9,541 nt of DNA from NCBI GenBank assembly GCA_024692105.1, contig JAILMZ010000012.1, forward strand, positions 1-9,541, in the 5' to 3' direction. Positions 1 through 6,416 of the stretch are shown here, one piece after another (within the stretch, counting starts at the first letter, position 1; the number at the start of each line of letters is the position of its first letter). Made by a program: the position numbers and the translations under genes. Below the pieces are notes generated by a model. It ran no database searches. It was given only the letters and a program-made list of their open reading frames with translations, and had not been told where the DNA came from. Source of the DNA: Saccharofermentans sp. Lineage in GTDB: Bacteria; Bacillota_A; Clostridia; Saccharofermentanales; Saccharofermentanaceae.

Positions 1-359
1 CTGAATGCTTCTGACAAAGAACGACCGCTCTGAACTGCTTCGTATATTTCACCGATACATTTCTTTGCCTTCTTGGACTCAACCTGCTGATAGAGCATGT
101 CGAGTGCCCTTACTACCGTGATACCTGCAGAAAGCAATGAAGCCAGCTGTCTTGTGATCAGAACGAGGTCCTTTGTGCTGAGCTTGGGGCTTCCGACTTC
201 CATACCGGCAAGTCCCGGACCTTTATCAAGAGTCAATGAAGATACATATTTACCATCTGCTTTAAGCTTTTTTGTAGCTTCGCCGATAGATGTAGCTTCA
301 ATAACGCCTTCGGTAGTTTTACCTGCGGCATCGACTACTTGATATCTGAAATTAGCCAT
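1..359 (-). CDS. pilC: PilC/GspF-type type IV pilus platform protein, N-terminal 119 residues (truncated by window edge)
   Basis: Inner membrane platform protein of a type IV pilus, which in the family passes the motion of the PilB/PilT ATPases to the pilin subunits. The frame runs open from an ATG at 359 to base 1, giving 119 visible residues of an expected 400 or so. It starts MANFRYQVVDAAGK; a leading F-x-Y-x-x-x-D-x-x-G-K pattern is typical of PilC/GspF. From about residue 65 comes the first T2SSF domain, with LITRQLASLLSAGI (67-80) and SGRSLSEAF at the visible end. The start is supported by AAGGAGGAGG (377-368 on the minus strand) 8 nt upstream. It lies 49 bp downstream of pilT on the same strand and is probably co-transcribed with pilB and pilT. 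Membrane segments would lie beyond the window. The identification rests on sequence pattern and gene order, both strong. Confidence 0.9.
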   Translation of the reverse strand, partial: MANFRYQVVDAAGKTTEGVIEATSIGEATKKLKADGKYVSSLTLDKGPGLAGMEVGSPKLSTKDLVLITRQLASLLSAGITVVRALDMLYQQVESKKAKKCIGEIYEAVQSGRSLSEAF

Positions 360-408
360 ATTGTTTTCCTCCTCCTTAAAAATTTAAACAATAATCAATT
401 TGCCAATA

Positions 409-1521
409 TCAAGCAAATTCGAGGTCTCCGAAGAGCGGGCTCTGTGACTGGCCTGCATTGTTCAGGAATCTCTTGAAATCCTCAGGCACACGGCATCTCT
501 GGATACCTGTATCTCTGGAGATTATCTTTCTCTTAACAAGCTCTGCGAGGTAGAAATCGAGAGGGCACATGCCTGCCTGCAGTGATGTGGCGATGGCACT
601 GTCGATCTGATATGTCTTACCTTCACGGATGTTGTTTCTGATAGCGTCGTTACAGATCATGATCTCGAAAGCTGCGCAACGGCCGCCGCCGATCCTCTGT
701 ACGAGCGTCTGGCAGATAACTGCAACAAGAACGGTCGACAGCTGGACTCTGATCTGATCTTGCTGATAAGGCGGGAACGCGTCGATGATACGGTTGACTG
801 TATCAGCTGCGGAAGATGTATGGAGTGTGGAAAGAACGAGGTGTCCTGTCTCGGCTGCCGTAACCGCGGTACTGATAGTATCGAGGTCACGCATCTCTCC
901 GACGAGGATGATATCCGGGTCTTCACTGAGAGCAGCTCTGAGTGCGTTGGCGAATGAGAGTGTATCCTCGTGGATCTCTCTCTGATTGATCATTGCTTCG
1001 CCGTGCATATGGAGGTACTCGATAGGTTCCTCAAGTGTCAGGATGTGGCACTTCTTGTTGTTGTTAACGTGGCCGATCATCGCTGCAAGTGTTGTAGACT
1101 TACCGGAACCCGTAGGACCCGTGACAAGGATAAGGCCTCTCGGAAGCATAACGAATTCTTTGAAAATGTTAGGAAGTCCGAGCTGTTCGCATGTAGGAAT
1201 CTCATTTGTAATGGTTCTGGCAGCGAGAGCATATGTACCTCTCTGCTTAAATACATTACATCTGAAACGGCTGTAGTCCTCAACGACATATGAGAAGTCG
1301 ATCTCACCACGCTCGTTGAGATACTGCTGTCTTGACTTATCGATCATGGACTTGCAGAGATACTCGGTATCAGCAGCAGTCAGCGGTGTCCTGCCCATCG
1401 GCATCAACATGCCGTCGACACGGATCATCGGAGGAAGTCCGACAGTAATATGGGTATCGGATGCACCCATCTTGACTGACTCAGACAAGATCGATTCGAT
1501 TGATAAACTAAACTCTTCCAC
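409..1521 (-). CDS. pilT: Type IV pilus retraction ATPase PilT, 370 aa
   Basis: Hexameric cytoplasmic ATPase that drives pilus retraction (twitching, DNA uptake) in the PilT family. Visible motifs in order: an N-terminal PAS-like region with SDTHITVGLPP (21-31), Walker A GPTGSGKST (135-143), Asp box LTLEEPIEYLH (161-171), Walker B DPDIILVGEMRD (201-212), His box TGHLVLSTLHT (225-235), and AIRNNIREGK (293-302). The last is the PilT retraction signature and separates it from PilB/GspE. The Asp box has Glu where DP is usual. Family members run about 345-370 aa; the last 25 or so residues form a polar tail. The start is GTG, chosen because AAGGAGGT (1538-1531 on the minus strand) sits 9 nt upstream; this binding site overlaps the pilB stop codon, so translation is probably coupled. 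The gap to pilB is 14 bp. Identification is secure. Confidence 0.96.
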   Translation of the reverse strand: MEEFSLSIESILSESVKMGASDTHITVGLPPMIRVDGMLMPMGRTPLTAADTEYLCKSMIDKSRQQYLNERGEIDFSYVVEDYSRFRCNVFKQRGTYALAARTITNEIPTCEQLGLPNIFKEFVMLPRGLILVTGPTGSGKSTTLAAMIGHVNNNKKCHILTLEEPIEYLHMHGEAMINQREIHEDTLSFANALRAALSEDPDIILVGEMRDLDTISTAVTAAETGHLVLSTLHTSSAADTVNRIIDAFPPYQQDQIRVQLSTVLVAVICQTLVQRIGGGRCAAFEIMICNDAIRNNIREGKTYQIDSAIATSLQAGMCPLDFYLAELVKRKIISRDTGIQRCRVPEDFKRFLNNAGQSQSPLFGDLEFA

Positions 1522-1535
1522 GCTATATAACCTCC

Positions 1536-3200
1536 TTAGTCAATCGTGTAAGCAACTCTGTTAAGCTCGTCAGCCGTCGTGATTCCCTCGAGAACCAGAT
1601 CTCTGGCGGAATCCTGCAGCATCTGAGTACCTTCCGTGACAGCGAGCTGACGCATCTCTTCTTCGCTTGCACGCTTCTCGATAAGGCTCTTCATCTTCTT
1701 AGTCATGATTACGATCTCATGGATCGCGATACGTCCCTTGTACCCCTTCTCGGCACACTCGGAGCAGCCTTTGCCGCGATAGATCTTCTGGCCGGGTTCA
1801 AGACGGAGCATCTCGATATCATACTCATCAGGATCGTATGATTCTCTGCAGTTGGTGCAGATACGGCGAACGAGACGCTGGGAGACAACGCCTACGAGTG
1901 CCGAGTTGACCATATAAGGCTCAAGACCCATATCGATAAGACGGTTGATCGAAGATACGGCGTCATTCGTATGGATGGTGCTGAATACCAAGTGGCCGGT
2001 GATGGCAGCTCTCATCGCGATCTCTGCAGTCTCACCGTCACGGATCTCACCGACGAGGATGATATCAGGGTCCTGACGGAGGATGGAACGAAGACCGCTC
2101 GCGAAGGTCATTCCCGCCTTGGCATTAACCTGTACCTGGTTAAGTCCGGGGATGCGGATCTCGACAGGGTCTTCGACCGTGATTATGTTTGTCTCGGGAG
2201 AGTTCTTCTCTGAAAGAAGTGTATAAAGTGTTGTTGTCTTACCTGAACCCGTAGGGCCTGAGATAAGGCAGATACCCTGAGGAACCTTAACCATCTTGTC
2301 GATCATCTCATTGTTGTGATCGCTGATACCGAGGTAGGATCTGTTAAGGTTAGCATCGTTCTTGGCCAGGATACGGATAACGGTCTTCTCACCTGTAACT
2401 GTGGGGAGAATGGATACACGCATGTCGACGTCCTCGCCGTTGATCTCGGTCGTGATACGGCCGTCCTGAGGGATACGCTTCTCGGCGATGTTCATTCCGC
2501 CGAGGATCTTGATTCTTGTTATGATGGCGTCTCTTGCAGACAGAGGGTTGCTCATGATCTCCTGCATGACACCGTCGATTCTGATACGGACTCTTACGCG
2601 GTCTTCCATAGGCTCGATATGGATATCGGATGAGCCTGCACGGATAGCGTAGTCGATCATCGAGTTAACGAGCTTAACAACAGGTGCGCTGTTGACTGCT
2701 TCTGCGATGTCAGAGTTCTCGGAAACTTCATCTCCTTCGAGATCCGCACCGAGCTCTTCGGCTGCCTTGGCAGCGTTCTCTTTACCGTAGTTAACCTTTA
2801 CGGCATCGAGAATGGAAGAATGAGTTGCGAGCATCATGGTTATCTGGTAACCGGTCTGGAACTGCAACTCATCCTCAATCGTAATATTCATCGGGTCATC
2901 GATCGCTACTACGAGCTTCTCGTCATCGAAACCGATCGGAAGAACGACGTTCTCTTCGCAGAACTTCTGCGTAAGCAGAGACGTGGCCTTCGGATCTACT
3001 TCGATGCTCGACAGGTCAATGATCGGATAATTGTACTGGCTGGAAACTGCGCGGAGAATATCAAACTCGGTCATGAGACCGCTCTCAACGATAACTTCTC
3101 CGAGACGTTTGCCTGTTTCTTTCTGAACTGATAACGCTTCAGCAAGTTCAGAAGCGTTCAAAAAGCCGCTTTCAACGAGAATATCACCTAATCTCTTCAT
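1536..3200 (-). CDS. pilB: Type IV pilus extension ATPase PilB with N-terminal MshEN cyclic-di-GMP-binding domain, 554 aa
   Basis: Cytoplasmic hexameric ATPase that powers pilus assembly. Residues 3-26 and 32-55 are two RLG motifs: RLG at 3-5, G12, L19 and Q26, then RLG at 32-34, G41, I48 and Q55, separated by five residues (KETGK). This is the MshEN architecture known to bind cyclic di-GMP. The N2/ATPase region follows from about 165, with SSDIHIEP (190-197). Further on come Walker A GPTGSGKTT (315-323), Asp box ITVEDPVE (340-347), Walker B DPDIILVGEIRD (377-388), and His box TGHLVFSTIHTND (401-413). The zinc tetracysteine C448-x2-C451...C479-x2-C482 is characteristic of PilB/GspE and absent from PilT. 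Length is normal for the family. The ATG is preceded by GGGAGGG 4 nt upstream. First gene of the pilB-pilT-pilC run, with a candidate promoter about 85 bp upstream. Inference: pilus extension here responds to cyclic di-GMP. Confidence 0.96.
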   Translation of the reverse strand: MKRLGDILVESGFLNASELAEALSVQKETGKRLGEVIVESGLMTEFDILRAVSSQYNYPIIDLSSIEVDPKATSLLTQKFCEENVVLPIGFDDEKLVVAIDDPMNITIEDELQFQTGYQITMMLATHSSILDAVKVNYGKENAAKAAEELGADLEGDEVSENSDIAEAVNSAPVVKLVNSMIDYAIRAGSSDIHIEPMEDRVRVRIRIDGVMQEIMSNPLSARDAIITRIKILGGMNIAEKRIPQDGRITTEINGEDVDMRVSILPTVTGEKTVIRILAKNDANLNRSYLGISDHNNEMIDKMVKVPQGICLISGPTGSGKTTTLYTLLSEKNSPETNIITVEDPVEIRIPGLNQVQVNAKAGMTFASGLRSILRQDPDIILVGEIRDGETAEIAMRAAITGHLVFSTIHTNDAVSSINRLIDMGLEPYMVNSALVGVVSQRLVRRICTNCRESYDPDEYDIEMLRLEPGQKIYRGKGCSECAEKGYKGRIAIHEIVIMTKKMKSLIEKRASEEEMRQLAVTEGTQMLQDSARDLVLEGITTADELNRVAYTID

Positions 3201-3283
3201 GAATCCCTCCCAAGATTAATGAACGAATTGCGTGCGCATTCACATGAAAACAGGCACAATGAACCCAAACGTACGCATAACAA

Positions 3284-3312
3284 ACTATACAACAGGCTAT
3301 GTAAAAAAACAA
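3284..3312 (-). promoter_or_regulatory. Candidate sigma-A promoter for pilB-pilT-pilC
   Basis: On the minus strand, TTGTTT (3312-3307) and TATAGT (3289-3284) are separated by exactly 17 bp. The -10 box matches 5 of 6 consensus bases, the -35 box only TTG. It would start transcription near 3277 and give a leader of about 77 nt before the pilB ATG. The leader holds an imperfect inverted repeat, GAATTGCGTGCGCATTC (3225-3241), whose role is unknown. I saw no cyclic-di-GMP riboswitch in this leader. Confidence 0.5.
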
Positions 3313-3342
3313 GTTTTCATAACATTTTAAGTGAAAATATTT

Positions 3343-3373
3343 TTGACATTTTCATTACGGATGTAATTAAAAT
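3343..3373 (+). promoter_or_regulatory. Candidate promoter for the yebC cluster
   Basis: A perfect -35 hexamer TTGACA lies at 3343-3348 in a strongly A/T-rich stretch. Possible -10 boxes are TAAAAT at 3368-3373 (5 of 6 matches, but a long 19 bp spacer) and TAATTA at 3364-3369 (15 bp spacer). Neither spacing is ideal, so the -35 is convincing but the exact -10 is not settled. It faces away from the pilB promoter; the two -35 boxes are about 30 bp apart. Confidence 0.4.
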
Positions 3374-3411
3374 GTTTTTTTGATAAACTTATTAATTAGA
3401 TTACATAACAA

Positions 3412-3418
3412 GTGGAGG
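3412..3418 (+). promoter_or_regulatory. Ribosome binding site that fixes the yebC start
   Basis: GTGGAGG lies 5 nt before the ATG at 3424. An in-frame GTG at 3412 would add four residues, but this GTG is part of the ribosome binding site itself, and YebC proteins begin with M-(A/S)-G-H-S-K-W. The ATG at 3424 is therefore the start. Confidence 0.85.
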
Positions 3419-3423
3419 TATAT

Positions 3424-4149
3424 ATGTCCGGACATTCAAAGTGGAATAACATCAAGAGGAAAAAGGAGGCTTCGGACGCAGCCAAGGGTGCGATATTCAC
3501 CAAGATCGCAAAGGAGATCGCCATAGCAGTTAAGGCAGGCGGACCCGACCCCGACGGAAACTCAAGACTTAAGGTGGTCATCGCAAAGGCCAAGTCGGCA
3601 AACATGCCCAACGACAACATCAACCGCGCCATCAAGAAGGCAGCGGAGGCCGGCGAAGGCGACGATTACGAAGAAATAACATACGAAGGTTACGGTCCCG
3701 CAGGCATTGCCGTCATGGTAAGAGCCCTGACCAACAACCGTAACAGAACAGCGGCAGACGTAAGACACATTTTCGATAAGAACGGCGGTAACCTGGGCGT
3801 ATCCGGAAGCGTAGGATTCCTTTTCGAGGAGAAGGGCTCCATCATCGTGTCCCGTGAGGACTACCCTGATGAGGACGCTGTCATGACAGATGCGCTTGAA
3901 GCCGGTGCGGCAGATTTCAACGGCGACGAGGATTGCTATGAGATCACGACGGCTCCCGCTGACTACTATGCCGTCTGCGAAGCACTGCAGGACAAGGGAT
4001 ATGTTTTCGCGGCTTCCAGCCTCGGTCCCGTAGCCCTTACCACCAACGACGTTACGGATCCCGAAGCAGTCGCGCAGCTCGAGAAGATGCTCGACATGAT
4101 GGAAGAGAACGAAGATATTCAGGAAGTTTTCCACAACTGGAACAACTGA
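3424..4149 (+). CDS. yebC: YebC/PmpR (TACO1) family protein, 241 aa
   Basis: Member of the widespread YebC/PmpR/TACO1 family, long annotated as a DNA-binding transcriptional regulator. Work on bacterial and mitochondrial members points to a role at the ribosome, easing translation of difficult (proline-rich) stretches. The N-terminus MSGHSKWNNIKRKKEASDAA is the family hallmark, followed by GAIFTKIAKEI (about 21-31), the NMPNDNI-type segment near 60, and YEGYGPAGIAVMVRALTNNRNRTA (written in part) near 86-108. The FDKNGGNLG-SGSVGFLFE region begins at about 115. The length of 241 aa is full size. The start is set by the ribosome binding site at 3412-3418. First gene of a plus-strand cluster, with the next start 15 bp after its stop. 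In other bacteria yebC often neighbours ruvC/ruvA; that neighbourhood is not seen here. Very sure of family, less of molecular role. Confidence 0.96.
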   Translation: MSGHSKWNNIKRKKEASDAAKGAIFTKIAKEIAIAVKAGGPDPDGNSRLKVVIAKAKSANMPNDNINRAIKKAAEAGEGDDYEEITYEGYGPAGIAVMVRALTNNRNRTAADVRHIFDKNGGNLGVSGSVGFLFEEKGSIIVSREDYPDEDAVMTDALEAGAADFNGDEDCYEITTAPADYYAVCEALQDKGYVFAASSLGPVALTTNDVTDPEAVAQLEKMLDMMEENEDIQEVFHNWNN

Positions 4150-4164
4150 TAAGAGGTATTTGAT

Positions 4165-5220
4165 TTGTCGCATCAGGATGAGGCGCCTTTAAATCAGCCT
4201 GTCGCGAGCGGCGGTGCGCCTGCCCGTACGAAGAACAGGGCTCTGTTCGCGGATTTCCGCGAATCCCTGAAGCGTACTAATATGACCGGACCGTCGGCTG
4301 CCGAGACAGAACGCAACATCGAGCGCATCCTGGAGAGCGAGCAGGCTACCCGTGAGCAGCTGTCCCATATCGCAGTCATCGCTTTCGTCGGACCTTCGGG
4401 CACCGGCAAGAGCACGCGCGCCATCAAGGTTGCCCGCGAGAACAGCATCAATTACATAATCGACGACGGCCTTCTGATCAACGGAAGCCGCATCATCACC
4501 GGCACCTCAGCCAAGAAGGCTCCCACCAAGATGGAATCCGTGCGCCAGGCGATCTTCCTTGATGAGACGAGGTCCGCGGTCATGCGCCGCGCCCTTCTCG
4601 AGAATATGCCGAAGGCGCTGATGATACTTGGCACTTCCGATTCGATGCTCAGCAAGATCTGCAATAACCTCTGGCTGAACCAGCCTTCGATGCTCATCAG
4701 GATCGAGGATGTCTCGACCGAAGAGGAACGCCGCGTTGCCAGGAGCACGAGGCTCACGGAAGGCATGCACACCATCCCCGTGCCGAGCATGGAAGTAAAG
4801 CACGAGTTCTCGGGATATTTCTCGGACCCTCTGTCGAAACTCAGGCAGCGTTTCGACCGCGAAAGAGGCGTCGCACCGATGGCGCAGGACTCCGACAGGA
4901 CGGTCGTCCGCCCCACCTTCTCTTCCCTCGGTTCATATTCGATCTCGGACGAAGCCCTGCTCGACCTCATCAAGATCGTCTTAAAGGATGTTCCCGGCTT
5001 TGCCGAGGTAACGGACTTTAAGACCGAGAAACAGACCTACGGAATCATCATCAGTCTGGATATAGCCCTCTACTACGGATACGATGCGCAGGAAGTACTG
5101 CAGTCCGTACAGCAGAAAGTCGGCATGGCCGTCGAGGAATACACCTCGATCACGACCAACGGCGTTAACGTCAGGGCCGGAAGGCTTATCCACCTGGATG
5201 CCGCAAATACGGAGGAATAA
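4165..5220 (+). CDS. P-loop NTPase with C-terminal Asp23/Gls24-like domain, 351 aa, function unknown
   Basis: Three parts are visible. Residues 1-68 are a polar, probably flexible leader. Residues 69-235 form a P-loop domain: hydrophobic strand IAVIAFV, then Walker A GPSGTGKS (76-83), then IIDDGLLINGSRI (98-110) and a strand ALMILGTSDS (151-160) that may carry switch or sensor residues. IRIEDVSTEEE (178-188) and IPVPSMEV (204-211) complete this part. It resembles a conserved, uncharacterised Firmicutes NTPase family. Residues about 260-345 resemble the Asp23/Gls24 envelope-stress domain: DVPGFAEV (275-282), then a beta strand YGIIISLDIAL, a helix DAQEVLQSVQQKV, and NGVNVRAGRLI at the end. The start is TTG, supported by AAGAGGT 7 nt upstream; the next ATG (4282) has no good binding site and would remove most of the leader. 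It follows yebC by 15 bp and its TAA ends 1 bp before the next ATG. No membrane segment is evident. The fusion is seen directly; the Asp23 match is by eye. Confidence 0.8.
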   Translation: MSHQDEAPLNQPVASGGAPARTKNRALFADFRESLKRTNMTGPSAAETERNIERILESEQATREQLSHIAVIAFVGPSGTGKSTRAIKVARENSINYIIDDGLLINGSRIITGTSAKKAPTKMESVRQAIFLDETRSAVMRRALLENMPKALMILGTSDSMLSKICNNLWLNQPSMLIRIEDVSTEEERRVARSTRLTEGMHTIPVPSMEVKHEFSGYFSDPLSKLRQRFDRERGVAPMAQDSDRTVVRPTFSSLGSYSISDEALLDLIKIVLKDVPGFAEVTDFKTEKQTYGIIISLDIALYYGYDAQEVLQSVQQKVGMAVEEYTSITTNGVNVRAGRLIHLDAANTEE

Positions 5221-5221
5221 T

Positions 5222-5983
5222 ATGGAAAAGATCTACATGATACCCGTCAATGACGCATACTCCGCTGCTGACGGCTGCCCGCTTTGCCAGTTAAGAGACA
5301 AGGCGGAGCAGAATTATCTCGAATACTACCTCGGCCCCTCCCTAATGGAGCCCGATACCCGCATAATCACTAACAAGACCGGATTTTGCCCCGAGCATAT
5401 GGGCAAGCTGAACCGTTCCGTCACGAACAGGCTCGGTCTTGGTCTCATGATGCACACTCACCTCAAGGACTTCAACGACGATATCACCGGGGAACTCTGT
5501 GCCGCAGCGCCCCAGAAGGCCGGCCTTATCAAGGGAAGGACAACAGACTACAAGGGCAAACTGAATTCCATCGCAGACAAGATCGACAAGAGAGTCGCCA
5601 TGTGCCCCATCTGCAAGAACATGGACGAGGCCATGACCCACTACATTGAAGTCATCGGCTGGATGTATTCGCACGATCCCGCTTTCAAGGATAAGTTCGC
5701 GGCTATCCCCTATCACTGCCTTCCGCATTTGTCGATGCTCCTGAGGCAGGCGGCAAAGCTCAGCCAGAACGATGCTGCGGATTTTGTCAGCGCGCTTGCC
5801 GACAAGAACAAGGATGCTTTCGAGGGACTTATCGAAGATGTCGAATGGTTCACGCTCAAGTTCGACTACAGGAACCAGGACAAGCCGTGGGGCAACTCCA
5901 AGAACTCCATCCAGAGATCGATGAGGTTCCTATCTTCAGACGGGAGGGATTTTGATGAACAACAGGGAAAGAGACAAGCTTGA
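5222..5983 (+). CDS. DUF6062-like cysteine/histidine-rich protein, 253 aa, function unknown
   Basis: I recognise the pattern of the clostridial DUF6062 family: N-terminal KIYMIPVNDAY, then CPLCQL, YYLGPSLMEPDTRI, NRLGLGLMMHTHL, and near the C-terminus WFTLKFDYRNQDKPWGNSK (209-227). It carries two similar putative metal sites: C19-x2-C22 with C56-x2-H59, and C128-x2-C131 with C166-x2-H169. The gaps between half-sites are 33 and 34 residues, which suggests an ancient internal duplication and zinc (or another metal) binding. No signal peptide or membrane segment is evident, so it is probably cytoplasmic. The frame extends upstream to 5084, but ATG 5222 is chosen because GGAGG (5211-5215) lies 6 nt before it and the protein then begins as in the family. 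It starts 1 bp after the preceding stop and overlaps the next gene by 29 bp, so translational coupling is likely. Biochemical role unknown. Confidence 0.82.
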   Translation: MEKIYMIPVNDAYSAADGCPLCQLRDKAEQNYLEYYLGPSLMEPDTRIITNKTGFCPEHMGKLNRSVTNRLGLGLMMHTHLKDFNDDITGELCAAAPQKAGLIKGRTTDYKGKLNSIADKIDKRVAMCPICKNMDEAMTHYIEVIGWMYSHDPAFKDKFAAIPYHCLPHLSMLLRQAAKLSQNDAADFVSALADKNKDAFEGLIEDVEWFTLKFDYRNQDKPWGNSKNSIQRSMRFLSSDGRDFDEQQGKRQA

Positions 5984-6407
5984 TATAGTAAGCACCGATT
6001 CTGTCATATTAGAGGACTCGCCCGTAATCGAGGTCGAGCCCGAGCAGCTTGAGTTATCTCACGGCGGCGGACTGTCCGTCATCATCAAGCACGATTATTA
6101 TGCAAATGACACTGCCCACGGAAGAGACCTTTTCAGAGCGTTCCTCACTGCGCTTGATTCCAGGAAGGCCGATATCGTCAGGATATTGGTCGCAGGATCC
6201 GGTGTGAAGCTGTTTTCCGACAACAACACTTTATATAAGGAATTTAAAGAATTATATAGTGATGTCCCCGTTGTGACGGTCTGCCTTGAGAGCATCGAAG
6301 AGTACGGCATAGACATTTCAGCCCTGCCTTCAAATTGCGAGACTTTGGACATGGGGGAATTTGCCGCAGCAGTAATAAACACTCAGAACCCGGTGGTCCT
6401 GGAATAA
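5955..6407 (+). CDS. Small DsrE/YedF-like protein, 150 aa, function unknown
   Basis: Residues 1-38 are a charged, acidic leader. From residue 39 it resembles the DsrE-like C-terminal domain of YedF (a sulfurtransferase-like protein linked to selenium metabolism). The match includes LSVIIKHDYYANDTAHGRDLFRAF (in part, 40-63), then LVAGSGVKLFSDNN (78-91), then VPVVTVCLES (104-113) and YGI (117-119), and a late LDMGEFAAAV. YedF proteins usually have a CGTC-type cysteine where this protein has the single C110; C128 is the only other cysteine. No TusA-like domain precedes it, unlike full YedF. ATG 5955 is preferred over TTG 5952 because GGGAGGG (5942-5948) is then 6 nt away. It overlaps the DUF6062 gene by 29 bp in another frame. 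Its stop faces the acyltransferase stop 4 bp away. The family call is by pattern and moderately sure; sulfur or selenium chemistry is only inferred. Confidence 0.68.
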   Translation: MNNRERDKLDIVSTDSVILEDSPVIEVEPEQLELSHGGGLSVIIKHDYYANDTAHGRDLFRAFLTALDSRKADIVRILVAGSGVKLFSDNNTLYKEFKELYSDVPVVTVCLESIEEYGIDISALPSNCETLDMGEFAAAVINTQNPVVLE

Positions 6408-6416
6408 TCCGTTATT
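6403..6416. terminator. Weak A/T inverted repeat containing both convergent stop codons
   Basis: AATAA-TCCG-TTATT, where the left arm contains the TAA of the DsrE-like gene and the right arm the reverse-complement TAA of the acyltransferase gene. On the plus strand it is followed closely by CTTTTTC, so it might act as a poor terminator for the yebC cluster. The stem is only five A/T pairs (six with a G-U pair), so it may be chance. Confidence 0.2.

Noticed and set aside
97..342. Plus-strand open frame of 81 codons near the left edge
   Set aside because: Opposite the pilC frame, which has clear family motifs and a strong ribosome binding site.
3201..3283. Possible cyclic-di-GMP riboswitch in the pilB leader
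   Set aside because: The leader of about 77 nt has only one short imperfect hairpin and none of the conserved blocks of GEMM riboswitches.
3562..4173. Minus-strand open frame of 203 codons opposite yebC
   Set aside because: The whole span is explained by yebC in a recognised frame; the antisense product has no motif and no good binding site.
4452..4973. Minus-strand open frame of 173 codons opposite the NTPase gene
   Set aside because: Serine- and arginine-rich antisense shadow; the plus-strand frame has a Walker A motif and a ribosome binding site.
5084..5221. 46-codon upstream extension of the DUF6062-like gene
   Set aside because: It overlaps the end of the NTPase gene, and the arginine/serine-rich extension is unlike the family. 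ATG 5222 has its own GGAGG site.
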